From NCBI GenBank assembly GCA_009701105.1, contig WLKU01000071.1:1-6746 (forward strand): a DNA stretch of 6,746 bases, given 5' to 3'. Source of the stretch: Actinomycetota bacterium. GTDB taxonomy: Bacteria; Actinomycetota; Acidimicrobiia; Acidimicrobiales; Ilumatobacteraceae. The position numbers and the translations under genes are program-made. The notes beneath the pieces were generated by a model that made no database searches, had not been told where the DNA came from, and saw only the letters and a program-made list of their open reading frames with translations. Within the stretch, counting starts at the first letter, position 1; every line of letters starts with the position of its first letter. Below are positions 1 to 6,255 of the stretch, piece after piece.

Positions 1-1173
1 ACTGCTGCGGCGTGGGGTGGCGTTACAACCATCGTCGACTTTGCTGTGCAGCGCTACGGAGAAAACGTGCAGGAGTCGCTCGCTACGTGGCACAAAAAGG
101 CCGCAGGCAATTGCTCGATCGACTACGCATTTCACCAGATCATCGGCGGCATCGACGAGCAGGCACTTGCCGACATGGATTACCTCGTAAAGAACGAAGG
201 AATCACGTCATTCAAGCTGTTTATGGCTTACCCAGGCGTGTTTTATTCGGATGACGGCCAAATCTTGCGTGCAATGCAGCAGGCCAGCAACAACGGTTCA
301 ACCATCATGATGCACGCCGAAAACGGCATTGCGATCGACGTGTTGGTGCAACAGCACATCGCACGTGGCGAAACCGATCCGAAATATCACAGCTACAGCC
401 GCCCGAGCTTGCTCGAAGGCGAAGCAACTAACCGCGCAATCGTGTTGTCAAAAGTTGCAGGCAACGTGCCGTTGTACATCGTGCACATGTCGGCATCCGA
501 GGCGCTCAACGCATTGTCGGAAGCTCGTCACGAAGGTCTCAATGTGTTTGGCGAAACCTGCCCGCAATACCTTTATATGACACTCGAAGATCACTTGGCT
601 CAGCCTGGCTTTGAAGGTGCAAAGTATGTGTGCAGCCCACCGATCCGCAGCAAGCACGACAAGCACAATCACCACGCCGACTTGTGGAAGGGATTGCGCA
701 TGAACGAGTTGGCAGTTGTGTCAACCGATCACTGTCCGTTCTGCATGAAGGATCAAAAAGAATTGGGCATTGGCAACTTCTCGAAGATTCCAAACGGCAT
801 GGGCTCAGTAGAGCACCGCATGGAACTTATTTATCAGGGTGTTGTGCAAGGCGAGATCACGCTCGAGCGTTGGGTTGAGACTTGCAGTACTTCACCAGCC
901 CGCATGTTCGGCATGTATCCACAAAAGGGCATCATCGCTCCAGGGTCTGATGCAGACATCTTGGTGTGGGATCCAAACGGCAAAACAAAGATCGGTGTCA
1001 ACGACAAGCATCACATGAACATGGACCACTCATCGTGGGAAGGTTTCAAAGTGGACGGCAAAGTCGACACCGTGTTGTCACGCGGCAAAGTTGTTGTCGA
1101 AAAAGACAAGTTCACAGGCACAAAGGGCCACGGAAAATACATCAAGCGCGGCCTTTGCCAATATCTCAACTAA
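1..1173 (+). CDS. hydA: Dihydropyrimidinase / D-hydantoinase, 5'-truncated by the window edge
   Basis: Zn-dependent cyclic amidohydrolase that hydrolyses the ring of 5,6-dihydrouracil, dihydrothymine or 5-substituted hydantoins to N-carbamoyl amino acids in the cytoplasm. The frame is open from base 1 (first residues TAAAWGGVTTIVDFAVQRYG), so 390 residues are present. The family is usually about 460-490 long, so some 70-100 N-terminal residues, including the metal-binding HxH motif, lie upstream. Visible active-site pieces, numbered from base 1, are: the lysine expected to be carbamylated in SFKLFMAY (K72, codon 214-216), a nearby substrate-loop tyrosine (Y77), metal histidines in MMHAENG (H105) and VHMSASEA (H162), and the catalytic aspartate in STDHCPF (D243). 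The KIPNGMGSVEHRM segment fits the dihydropyrimidinase substrate loop. The C-terminal part (PGSDADILVWDP onward) is the usual composite beta domain. The GTG at 46 is internal, not a start. Dihydropyrimidine versus hydantoin preference cannot be told from sequence; the semialdehyde dehydrogenase downstream favours pyrimidine breakdown. Confidence 0.93.
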   Translation, partial: TAAAWGGVTTIVDFAVQRYGENVQESLATWHKKAAGNCSIDYAFHQIIGGIDEQALADMDYLVKNEGITSFKLFMAYPGVFYSDDGQILRAMQQASNNGSTIMMHAENGIAIDVLVQQHIARGETDPKYHSYSRPSLLEGEATNRAIVLSKVAGNVPLYIVHMSASEALNALSEARHEGLNVFGETCPQYLYMTLEDHLAQPGFEGAKYVCSPPIRSKHDKHNHHADLWKGLRMNELAVVSTDHCPFCMKDQKELGIGNFSKIPNGMGSVEHRMELIYQGVVQGEITLERWVETCSTSPARMFGMYPQKGIIAPGSDADILVWDPNGKTKIGVNDKHHMNMDHSSWEGFKVDGKVDTVLSRGKVVVEKDKFTGTKGHGKYIKRGLCQYLN

Positions 1174-1198
1174 ATTCCAACCCCTCAAACCAAATATC

Positions 1199-1203
1199 AG
1201 GAG
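1199..1203 (+). promoter_or_regulatory. Ribosome binding site of the semialdehyde dehydrogenase gene
   Basis: AGGAG lies 5 bases before the ATG at 1209. It fixes the start there, although the reading frame stays open upstream to 966 inside the amidohydrolase gene. The rest of the 35-base gap (1174-1208) shows no hairpin or promoter-like pair, so the two genes are probably co-transcribed. Confidence 0.8.
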
Positions 1204-1208
1204 AAGTT

Positions 1209-2693
1209 ATGCAACGCATCAGTCATTGGGTCAACAACAAAGTTGTAGTTGGCACGTCAGGTCGTACTGGCAAAGTATTCAACCCAGCAACGGGTGAGCA
1301 GCAAGCAGAAGTCGATCTTGCCAGCGTCGCAGAAGTCGATGCAGTTATTGCAAAATCAAAAGCAGCTTTTCCTGAGTGGCGCGCAACAGGTATGTCGCGT
1401 CGTGCAGAGATCATGTTTCGCACACGCGAGTTGCTCGATGCAAACCGCAAAGAGCTCGCCACATTTTTGACACTCGAGCACGGCAAAGTGCCAAGCGATG
1501 CACTCGGCGAAATTGCGCGCGGTATCGAAAACATCGAGTTTGCTTGCGGTATTCCAGCCTTGATGAAGGGTGGTTACTCAGAGCAGGCTTCTGGTGGAGT
1601 TGATGTCTATTCAATTCGTCAGCCACTCGGTGTTGTTGCCGGCATTACGCCGTTCAACTTTCCTGCAATGGTGCCAATGTGGATGTTTGCAAACGCAATC
1701 ATGTGCGGCAACACATTCATCTTGAAGCCAAGCGAAAAAGACCCATCGGCATCGATGTTTATTGCTGACTTGTTGCGCCAAGCTGGCTTGCCAGAGGGCG
1801 TTTTCAACGTCTTGCATGGTGACAAAGAAGCAGTAGATCGCTTGCTCGTGCACCCAGACATTCAGTCAATTTCGTTTGTTGGTTCGACACCAATCGCAAA
1901 ATATGTGTACGAGACCGGCACAAAGAACGGCAAGCGTGTGCAAGCACTTGGTGGTGCAAAGAACCACATGCTCGTGTTGCCAGACGCCGACCTCGACATG
2001 GCAGCCGATGCTGCAGTGAGCGCAGCGTACGGTTCGGCAGGCGAGCGTTGCATGGCCATCTCAGTTGTGCTCGCAGTTGATTCAATCGCTGACGCATTGA
2101 TCGAAAAACTCAAGACCCGTGTTCCAAACATCAAAGTTGGTCCAGGCACCGATCCATCTGCAGAGATGGGCCCGTTGATCAGCCGGGAGCACCGCGACAA
2201 AGTGGCAAGTTACATCAACAACGCTGCAGGCGAAGGCGCAACTGTTGTAATCAACGGCACCGACAAAGCTAAGGATGCTGGTTTCTTCTTGAACCCAAGT
2301 CTCATCGACAATGTCAAGCCAGGTATGAAGTGTTACGACGAAGAAATCTTCGGACCAGTGCTCACCGTGATGCGTGTCAAGAGCTATGCAGAAGGTTTGA
2401 AAACCATTAACGACAACGAATTTGGTAACGGCACAGCAATCTTCACCCGCGATGGTGGCGTTGCTCGTCAGTTTCAATACGACGTGCAGGTCGGCATGGT
2501 TGGCATCAACGTTCCAATTCCTGTCCCTGTGAGCTACTACTCATTTGGTGGCTGGAAGGCTTCGCTGTTTGGTGACCAACACATGTATGGCCCAGAGGGC
2601 ATCAACTTCTTTACGCGCGGCAAGGTCGTCACATCACGTTGGCCAGACCCACGCACATCTGCAGTTGACTTGGGTTTTCCAACCAATCGCTAA
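1209..2693 (+). CDS. mmsA: CoA-acylating (methyl)malonate-semialdehyde dehydrogenase
   Basis: Aldehyde dehydrogenase superfamily, 494 residues, the normal length for this family. The family converts malonate semialdehyde to acetyl-CoA, or methylmalonate semialdehyde to propionyl-CoA, with NAD+, CoA and loss of CO2. The N-terminus (MQRISHWVNNKVVVGTSGRTG) aligns with family members. The Rossmann and active-site parts are ITPFNFP with oxyanion-hole N150, LKPSEKDP (K173), SFVGST (222-227) and the nucleophile C281 in GSAGERCMA. Hydrolytic ALDHs carry a general-base Glu in ELGGK; here the sequence is ALGGAKNH (A246-H253), the mark of the CoA-dependent MMSDH branch. The C-terminal signature PVPVSYYSFGGWKASLFGD is also MMSDH-type. 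The start is set by AGGAG at 1199-1203; the longer frame upstream does not resemble the family. It sits 35 bases after the amidohydrolase gene, fitting the last step of uracil or thymine reductive catabolism. It could also serve valine or inositol catabolism, but no such genes are visible here. Confidence 0.94.
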   Translation: MQRISHWVNNKVVVGTSGRTGKVFNPATGEQQAEVDLASVAEVDAVIAKSKAAFPEWRATGMSRRAEIMFRTRELLDANRKELATFLTLEHGKVPSDALGEIARGIENIEFACGIPALMKGGYSEQASGGVDVYSIRQPLGVVAGITPFNFPAMVPMWMFANAIMCGNTFILKPSEKDPSASMFIADLLRQAGLPEGVFNVLHGDKEAVDRLLVHPDIQSISFVGSTPIAKYVYETGTKNGKRVQALGGAKNHMLVLPDADLDMAADAAVSAAYGSAGERCMAISVVLAVDSIADALIEKLKTRVPNIKVGPGTDPSAEMGPLISREHRDKVASYINNAAGEGATVVINGTDKAKDAGFFLNPSLIDNVKPGMKCYDEEIFGPVLTVMRVKSYAEGLKTINDNEFGNGTAIFTRDGGVARQFQYDVQVGMVGINVPIPVPVSYYSFGGWKASLFGDQHMYGPEGINFFTRGKVVTSRWPDPRTSAVDLGFPTNR

Positions 2694-2722
2694 AAGTTTT
2701 TTGTAACCAGTTTTTCGACAGC

Positions 2723-2730
2723 AGGGGGAG
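2723..2730 (+). promoter_or_regulatory. Strong ribosome binding site of the LLM oxidoreductase gene
   Basis: AGGGGGAG lies 4 bases before the ATG at 2735 and supports that start. The 41-base gap (2694-2734) also carries a run of six T at 2697-2702 just after the preceding stop codon. No convincing promoter is seen in the gap. Confidence 0.75.
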
Positions 2731-2734
2731 AGTT

Positions 2735-3751
2735 ATGGACATAGGTGTAGTACTACAAACGACCCCACCATCGGCGCGCGTGATCGACCTTGCAAAAAAG
2801 GCAGACATGTATGGTTTTTCGCACGTATGGACTTTTGATAGTCACATTTTGTGGCAAGAGCCGTATGTGATCTTCAGCCAGATCTTGGCCGAGACACGCA
2901 ACGTCATTGTTGGGCCAATGGTGACCAACCCGGCTACGCGTGACTGGACAGTTACTGCCAGCACATATGCAACTCTCAACGAGATGTACGGCAATCGCAC
3001 GGTGTGCGGCATCGGTCGTGGCGACTCTGCTGTGCGCGTTACAAACGGCAAGCCAACAAATCTTGCTACCTTGCGCGAGAGCGTTCATGTCATTCGCGAA
3101 CTCGGCAATGGTCGAGCAGTTGACTACAACGGCTCAAGCATTCGTTTCCCATGGGCATCGAAGAGCGAGCTTGAAGTATGGATTGCTGCTTACGGGCCAA
3201 AAGCCCTTGCGCTTACAGGCGAAGTCGCTGACGGCTTTATCTTGCAGCTCGCCGACGCCGACATTGCTCAGTGGACAATCAAGGCTGTGCACGAAGCTGC
3301 CGAGCGCGTTGGTCGTGACCCAAAGAGTGTCACGATCTGTGTTGCTGCGCCTGCATATGTTGGCAACGACATCGCGCACATGCGCGAGCAGTGCCGTTGG
3401 TTTGGTGGCATGGTGGGCAATCACGTGGCCGACATCGTCGAGCGTTATGGCGACGATTCTTCAGTGCCAAAAGCGCTCACCGATTACATCAAGGGCCGTC
3501 AGGGTTATGACTACAACGAACACGGTCGTGCGGGCAACAGCCACACCACATTTGTTCCAGACGAGATCATCGATCGTTTTTGCATTTTGGGTGATGCCAA
3601 CGAGCACATTCGTCGATTAACAGAGCTTAAAGAACTTGGAGTCGATCAGTTTGCTGTGTATTTGCAGCACGACGGCAAAGAATCAACACTCGAAGCGTAT
3701 GGCGAGACAATTTTGCCGGCGATTCAGGAGATGAGCAAAGCAAAGCAATGA
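2735..3751 (+). CDS. LLM-class (luciferase-like) F420/flavin-dependent oxidoreductase
   Basis: A 338-residue bacterial-luciferase-like TIM barrel. Family marks in order: an N-terminal strand (MDIGVVLQTTPP), the GFSHVWTFDSH segment (residues 27-37) where F420-dependent LLM enzymes place cofactor and substrate residues, VGPMVTNPATRDWTVTAS (strand 3 region), GIGRGDSAV (phosphate-binding type loop), WIAAYGPKALALTGEVADG, and a C-terminal GVDQFAVYLQHDGKE. It resembles the CPS_4153-type subfamily (TIGR03842, from memory), annotated as F420-dependent. Cofactor F420 rather than FMN is inferred from that likeness, not from a decisive residue. Its substrate is unknown. It lies between ring-opening/semialdehyde enzymes and an importer, so a redox step on an N-heterocycle or its product is the natural guess. 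Its TGA overlaps the ATG of the next gene (ATGA at 3748-3751), implying translational coupling to the transporter. RutA, the LLM uracil monooxygenase, is a relative by fold only; none of its partner genes (rutB-F) is here. Confidence 0.88.
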   Translation: MDIGVVLQTTPPSARVIDLAKKADMYGFSHVWTFDSHILWQEPYVIFSQILAETRNVIVGPMVTNPATRDWTVTASTYATLNEMYGNRTVCGIGRGDSAVRVTNGKPTNLATLRESVHVIRELGNGRAVDYNGSSIRFPWASKSELEVWIAAYGPKALALTGEVADGFILQLADADIAQWTIKAVHEAAERVGRDPKSVTICVAAPAYVGNDIAHMREQCRWFGGMVGNHVADIVERYGDDSSVPKALTDYIKGRQGYDYNEHGRAGNSHTTFVPDEIIDRFCILGDANEHIRRLTELKELGVDQFAVYLQHDGKESTLEAYGETILPAIQEMSKAKQ

Positions 3752-4629
3752 ATCGTTTTGCCCGACGCGCTGCATATCGGACAAGCATGTTTGTGCTGTC
3801 GATTGTGCTTGTTGTTGCGTTGTGGGAAATGTACAAAGCTGTGGGCCCACAAGATGGTGGCAAGTTGTTTGGCGCAGGCGTGTTGCCTCGCTCCAACGAC
3901 ACAGCAATGCCACACGTCTGGACAATGCTCAGCCGTTACGGCCGACCAGAAGTTCGTGGCTCAGACAAACGTGTGTGGTTGGTAGTGCTCGAGGGTGCTT
4001 GGTTCTCATTTCGCTTATCATTCGTTGGTTTTTTGCTTGGCTCTTCGATCGGCGTAGGTCTTTCGATACTGATGTCGCGTTTCAAAATTGTCGAGCGTGG
4101 CTTGTTGCCGTATCTCGTTGTGTCTCAAACAGTTCCATTGATTGCACTTGCTCCGCTCGTTGCACTGTGGGGCGGCAAGCTCAGCATTTTTGGTATTGAG
4201 TGGCCGCGCTGGTTTTCGGCAGCAGTGCTTGGTGCGTTTTTGTCGTTCTTCCCAATTGCAGTTGGCACACTTCGTGGGCTAGCAAGTGCACCCGCAGCGG
4301 CAGTTGAACTCATGGAGAGCTATGCGGCGTCGTGGAAGCAGATTTTGCTCAAGCTTCGTTTCCCATCAGCAATTCCCTACATGATTCCAGCGTTCAAACT
4401 CGGCGCATCCGGCTCGGTTGTCGGTGTAGTGGTTGCCGAGATTTCGACCGGTCTCAAAGGTGGTATCGGGCGACTCATTATTGAGTACGCCCGCGAAGCA
4501 ACAGCCGACCCAGCCAAGGTGTTTACCGCAGTGTTCGGTGCCGCAGCACTTGGGCTCACAATGGCAGGAGTAATTGCAATTTCAGATGTGTATTTGATGC
4601 GTAATCGACCGAAGGAGACCACCTCATGA
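3748..4629 (+). CDS. ABC transporter permease A (Ssu/Tau/Thi-type importer)
   Basis: A 293-residue inner-membrane permease of the binding-protein-dependent type. After a basic N-terminus (MNRFARRAAYR) comes a first membrane helix at about 13-30, then an extracytoplasmic stretch at about 31-75 (GPQDGGKLFGAGVLPRSNDT and following). Further helices lie at about 90-110, 120-141 and 157-176, with others toward the C-terminus. The cytoplasmic EAA loop that docks the ATPase is ELMESYAASWKQILLKLRFP (187-206), followed by SAIPY. The later segment VVAEISTGLKGGIGRLIIEYA is typical of a conserved actinobacterial branch. The start overlaps the preceding stop by 4 bases. The nearest purine-rich run (AGGAG near 3726-3730) is about 17 bases upstream, too far for normal use, so reinitiation by terminating ribosomes is likely. 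Substrate is not readable from the permease. It pairs with permease B, to which it is clearly different in length and sequence. Confidence 0.92.
   Translation: MNRFARRAAYRTSMFVLSIVLVVALWEMYKAVGPQDGGKLFGAGVLPRSNDTAMPHVWTMLSRYGRPEVRGSDKRVWLVVLEGAWFSFRLSFVGFLLGSSIGVGLSILMSRFKIVERGLLPYLVVSQTVPLIALAPLVALWGGKLSIFGIEWPRWFSAAVLGAFLSFFPIAVGTLRGLASAPAAAVELMESYAASWKQILLKLRFPSAIPYMIPAFKLGASGSVVGVVVAEISTGLKGGIGRLIIEYAREATADPAKVFTAVFGAAALGLTMAGVIAISDVYLMRNRPKETTS
4613..4617 (+). promoter_or_regulatory. Ribosome binding site of the ABC ATPase gene
   Basis: AGGAG inside the last codons of permease A, 8 bases before the ATG at 4626. The ATPase start also overlaps the permease stop as ATGA (4626-4629), so both direct binding and coupling are possible. 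Confidence 0.75.
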
Positions 4630-5438
4630 GTGCGGTTCAAGTAACAGGAGTAAGCAAGATCTTTAATCAGGGCACACCGAAGCAGGTGGACGCATTGATT
4701 GATGTCAATTTGACTGTCGAGCCAGGTGAGTTCGTTTCACTTATCGGTCCATCTGGTTGTGGTAAGAGCACGTTGTTGCGATTGATCGCAAACTTGCTCG
4801 AACCAACTACGGGTTCGGTCATGGTCAATGGCAAGTCGGCTTCTCAGTCACGTCTCGATCAGGACTACGGCATGGCATTTCAGCAAGCAGGTTTGTTTGA
4901 CTGGCGCACCGTTGCAAAGAACATTGAGTTGCCACTCGAACTCAAGGGCTGGGACAAAGACAAGCGCGCAGCAAGAGCACAAGAGATGTTGGAGCTCGTG
5001 AAGTTGCCAGAGTTTGCTGAGTTGTATCCATGGCAGTTGTCGGGTGGCATGCAACAGCGCATTGCAATTGCTCGCGCACTCGCAGCACACCCACCATTGC
5101 TGTTGATGGACGAACCGTTTGGTGCACTCGATGAAATGACACGCGAGTACATGCAAGGCGAGTTGTTGCGCATCTGTGCCGAGACTTCTACAACAGTTGT
5201 GTTTGTAACGCACTCAATTCCTGAAGCGGTGTACCTGTCCAACCGAGTTGTTGTGATGTCGCCGCGACCAGGACGTATCACCGACCTGATCAGTGTCAAC
5301 CTTGGTGCAAAGCGCACTGAAGACACACGAGGTGCTGCAGACTTCTTTACTGGTATCACTGCAGTTCGTGAAGCGCTTCGTGGCACGCATGCCGATCATG
5401 CAAATGCAGGCGCTGTTCGCGGAGTAGAAGATCGCTGA
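4626..5438 (+). CDS. ABC transporter ATP-binding protein (SsuB/TauB/ThiZ-like)
   Basis: A cytoplasmic ATPase of 270 residues that powers the importer. All motifs are intact: Walker A GPSGCGKST (41-49), Q-loop glutamine Q86 in MAFQQAGLFDW, ABC signature LSGGMQQR (138-145), Walker B LLLMDE (158-163) with catalytic E163, D-loop GALD (166-169), and switch histidine H196 in VFVTHS. The VMSPRPGRI segment near the C-terminus is typical of the nitrate/sulfonate/taurine/thiamine-precursor importer group. The C-terminal tail (about residues 235-270) is polar and lacks a recognisable regulatory domain. It lies between the two permease genes, with a 4-base overlap upstream and a 2-base gap downstream, so equal expression with both membrane subunits is expected. 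Sequence alone does not choose between sulfonate, thiamine precursor, riboflavin or pyrimidine transport; the catabolic neighbours favour a pyrimidine-like ligand. Confidence 0.95.
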   Translation: MSAVQVTGVSKIFNQGTPKQVDALIDVNLTVEPGEFVSLIGPSGCGKSTLLRLIANLLEPTTGSVMVNGKSASQSRLDQDYGMAFQQAGLFDWRTVAKNIELPLELKGWDKDKRAARAQEMLELVKLPEFAELYPWQLSGGMQQRIAIARALAAHPPLLLMDEPFGALDEMTREYMQGELLRICAETSTTVVFVTHSIPEAVYLSNRVVVMSPRPGRITDLISVNLGAKRTEDTRGAADFFTGITAVREALRGTHADHANAGAVRGVEDR

Positions 5439-5440
5439 TC

Positions 5441-6226
5441 ATGAGTTCCCTGTCTCGCATCCGACGAATTTTTCCACCACTTGTTTTTGGCGTGTCATTT
5501 TTGTTGTTATGGGAAGGTGTCGTAAAGGGGTTTGATCTCAAGCCATACTTCCTCGCCGCACCTTCAAAGATTTTTGAGCAGTTCTTTAAAAACTTTGCAC
5601 GCATCTGGGAAGCATCTTCGGTGTCTGGAACTAATGCTTTGATCGGTCTGATTGCTGGAACGGTATTTGGTGTTGTGATGAGTTTTGCACTCAGTCGTTA
5701 TCGCTTTCTCGGAGAGTTGGTTACACCACTCGCGATTGCTCTCAACGCAATTCCTATTTTCGTTTTGGTTGCAGTGCTCAACAACATGTATTCAATTACG
5801 AGCGAAATTCCACGACGCATCATGGTTTCTCTCGTTGTCTATTTCATCGTGCTCGTCAACGTTGCAAAAGGACTCACTCAGGTGCAGTCGACTCACGTCG
5901 AATTGATGAAGTCGTATGCGGCCAGCGACTTTGCAATTTTGCGAAAAGTGCGGGTACCAAACGCGGTTCCTTACCTCTTCACCGCGCTCAAAATTGCTGC
6001 CCCAGTTTCGGTGATTACGTCCTTCGTTTCTGAGTATTTTGGGGGCTCCCAAAACGGTCTTGGAAGCCGAATTACCAGCAATATAGCCAATTCCAAGAAC
6101 GCCGCGGCCTGGGCCTACGTGCTCGGTGCATGCCTACTTGGATTAACCTTCTACGCTGTATCCATAGTGCTAGAAAGCGCTGCCTCTCGGGGTGGCGTTG
6201 CAAGTAAATCCAACAACAACAAGTAG
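5441..6226 (+). CDS. ABC transporter permease B (ThiX/RibX-like)
   Basis: A 261-residue permease of the same importer. The layout is a basic start (MSSLSRIRR), a first helix at about 11-29, the family's LAAPSKIFEQF segment (38-48), and helices at about 64-84, 93-113 and 127-142. The EAA docking loop is ELMKSYAASDFAILRKVRVP (154-173). The SEYFGGSQNGLGSRI stretch (197-211) strongly recalls permeases of the ThiX/RibX branch that work with NMT1-type binding proteins. The ATG follows the ATPase stop after 2 bases. There is only a weak upstream purine stretch (GGAGTAGAAG, 5421-5430), so coupling to ATPase translation is likely. The final 60 or so codons (from about 5990) use different synonymous codons from the rest of the window: GCC, TCC, ACC, ATA, CTA, TTA and GGA are frequent. 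The protein keeps the family pattern across that stretch, so this is not a frameshift. Confidence 0.92.
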   Translation: MSSLSRIRRIFPPLVFGVSFLLLWEGVVKGFDLKPYFLAAPSKIFEQFFKNFARIWEASSVSGTNALIGLIAGTVFGVVMSFALSRYRFLGELVTPLAIALNAIPIFVLVAVLNNMYSITSEIPRRIMVSLVVYFIVLVNVAKGLTQVQSTHVELMKSYAASDFAILRKVRVPNAVPYLFTALKIAAPVSVITSFVSEYFGGSQNGLGSRITSNIANSKNAAAWAYVLGACLLGLTFYAVSIVLESAASRGGVASKSNNNK

Positions 6227-6241
6227 AGAGCTTCGGTTCTC
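6226..6241 (+). promoter_or_regulatory. C(UUCG)G tetraloop hairpin between permease B and the binding-protein gene
   Basis: GAGAGC (6226-6231), loop TTCG (6232-6235) and GTTCTC (6236-6241) form a 6-base-pair stem with one G-U pair, closed by C-G over a UUCG loop, an exceptionally stable RNA cap. The stem begins at the last base of the stop codon and ends directly against the Shine-Dalgarno run of the next gene. No T-tract follows, so it is not an intrinsic terminator. Inferred roles: protection of the 3' end of upstream mRNA or a processing boundary that allows extra binding-protein synthesis. Function is not shown. Confidence 0.55.
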
Positions 6242-6248
6242 GGGGGAG
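6242..6248 (+). promoter_or_regulatory. Ribosome binding site of the substrate-binding lipoprotein gene
   Basis: GGGGGAG lies 7 bases before the ATG at 6256, the best-spaced strong site in the window. It matches the run used by the LLM gene and fits the usual need for more binding protein than membrane subunits. Confidence 0.75.
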
Positions 6249-6255
6249 TACCAAA

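Noticed and set aside
966..1208. In-frame upstream extension of the dehydrogenase reading frame
   Set aside because: It overlaps the amidohydrolase C-terminus, its translation is not like the family, and AGGAG with correct spacing marks the ATG at 1209.
2082..2477. A 131-codon antisense open frame within the dehydrogenase gene
   Set aside because: Complement of conserved ALDH sequence with no independent support.
2940..3620. A 226-codon + strand open frame inside the LLM gene
   Set aside because: It is fully contained in a gene with clear family motifs; the translation has no recognisable domain and there is no suitable ribosome site.
2735..3751. RutA-type pyrimidine monooxygenase
   Set aside because: The motifs fit the F420-type LLM branch better, and none of the other rut genes is present; a dihydropyrimidinase belongs to a different route of uracil breakdown.
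4880..5386. A 168-codon antisense open frame across the ATPase gene
   Set aside because: Opposite strand of a motif-complete ATPase; low-complexity Ser/Arg/Asn translation without domain features.
6058..6098. Perfect 8-base inverted repeat TCTTGGAA ... TTCCAAGA, overlapping another imperfect stem (6044-6051 with 6061-6068)
   Set aside because: Inside permease B coding sequence; inverted repeats of this length and spacing are expected several times by chance in a window this size, and there is no sign of a leader peptide or T-tract.
6138..6168. TTGGAT ... CATAGT or TATCCA as an internal promoter for the binding-protein gene
   Set aside because: Both boxes match poorly and the spacings (19 or 15 bases) are off; not supportable without transcript data.
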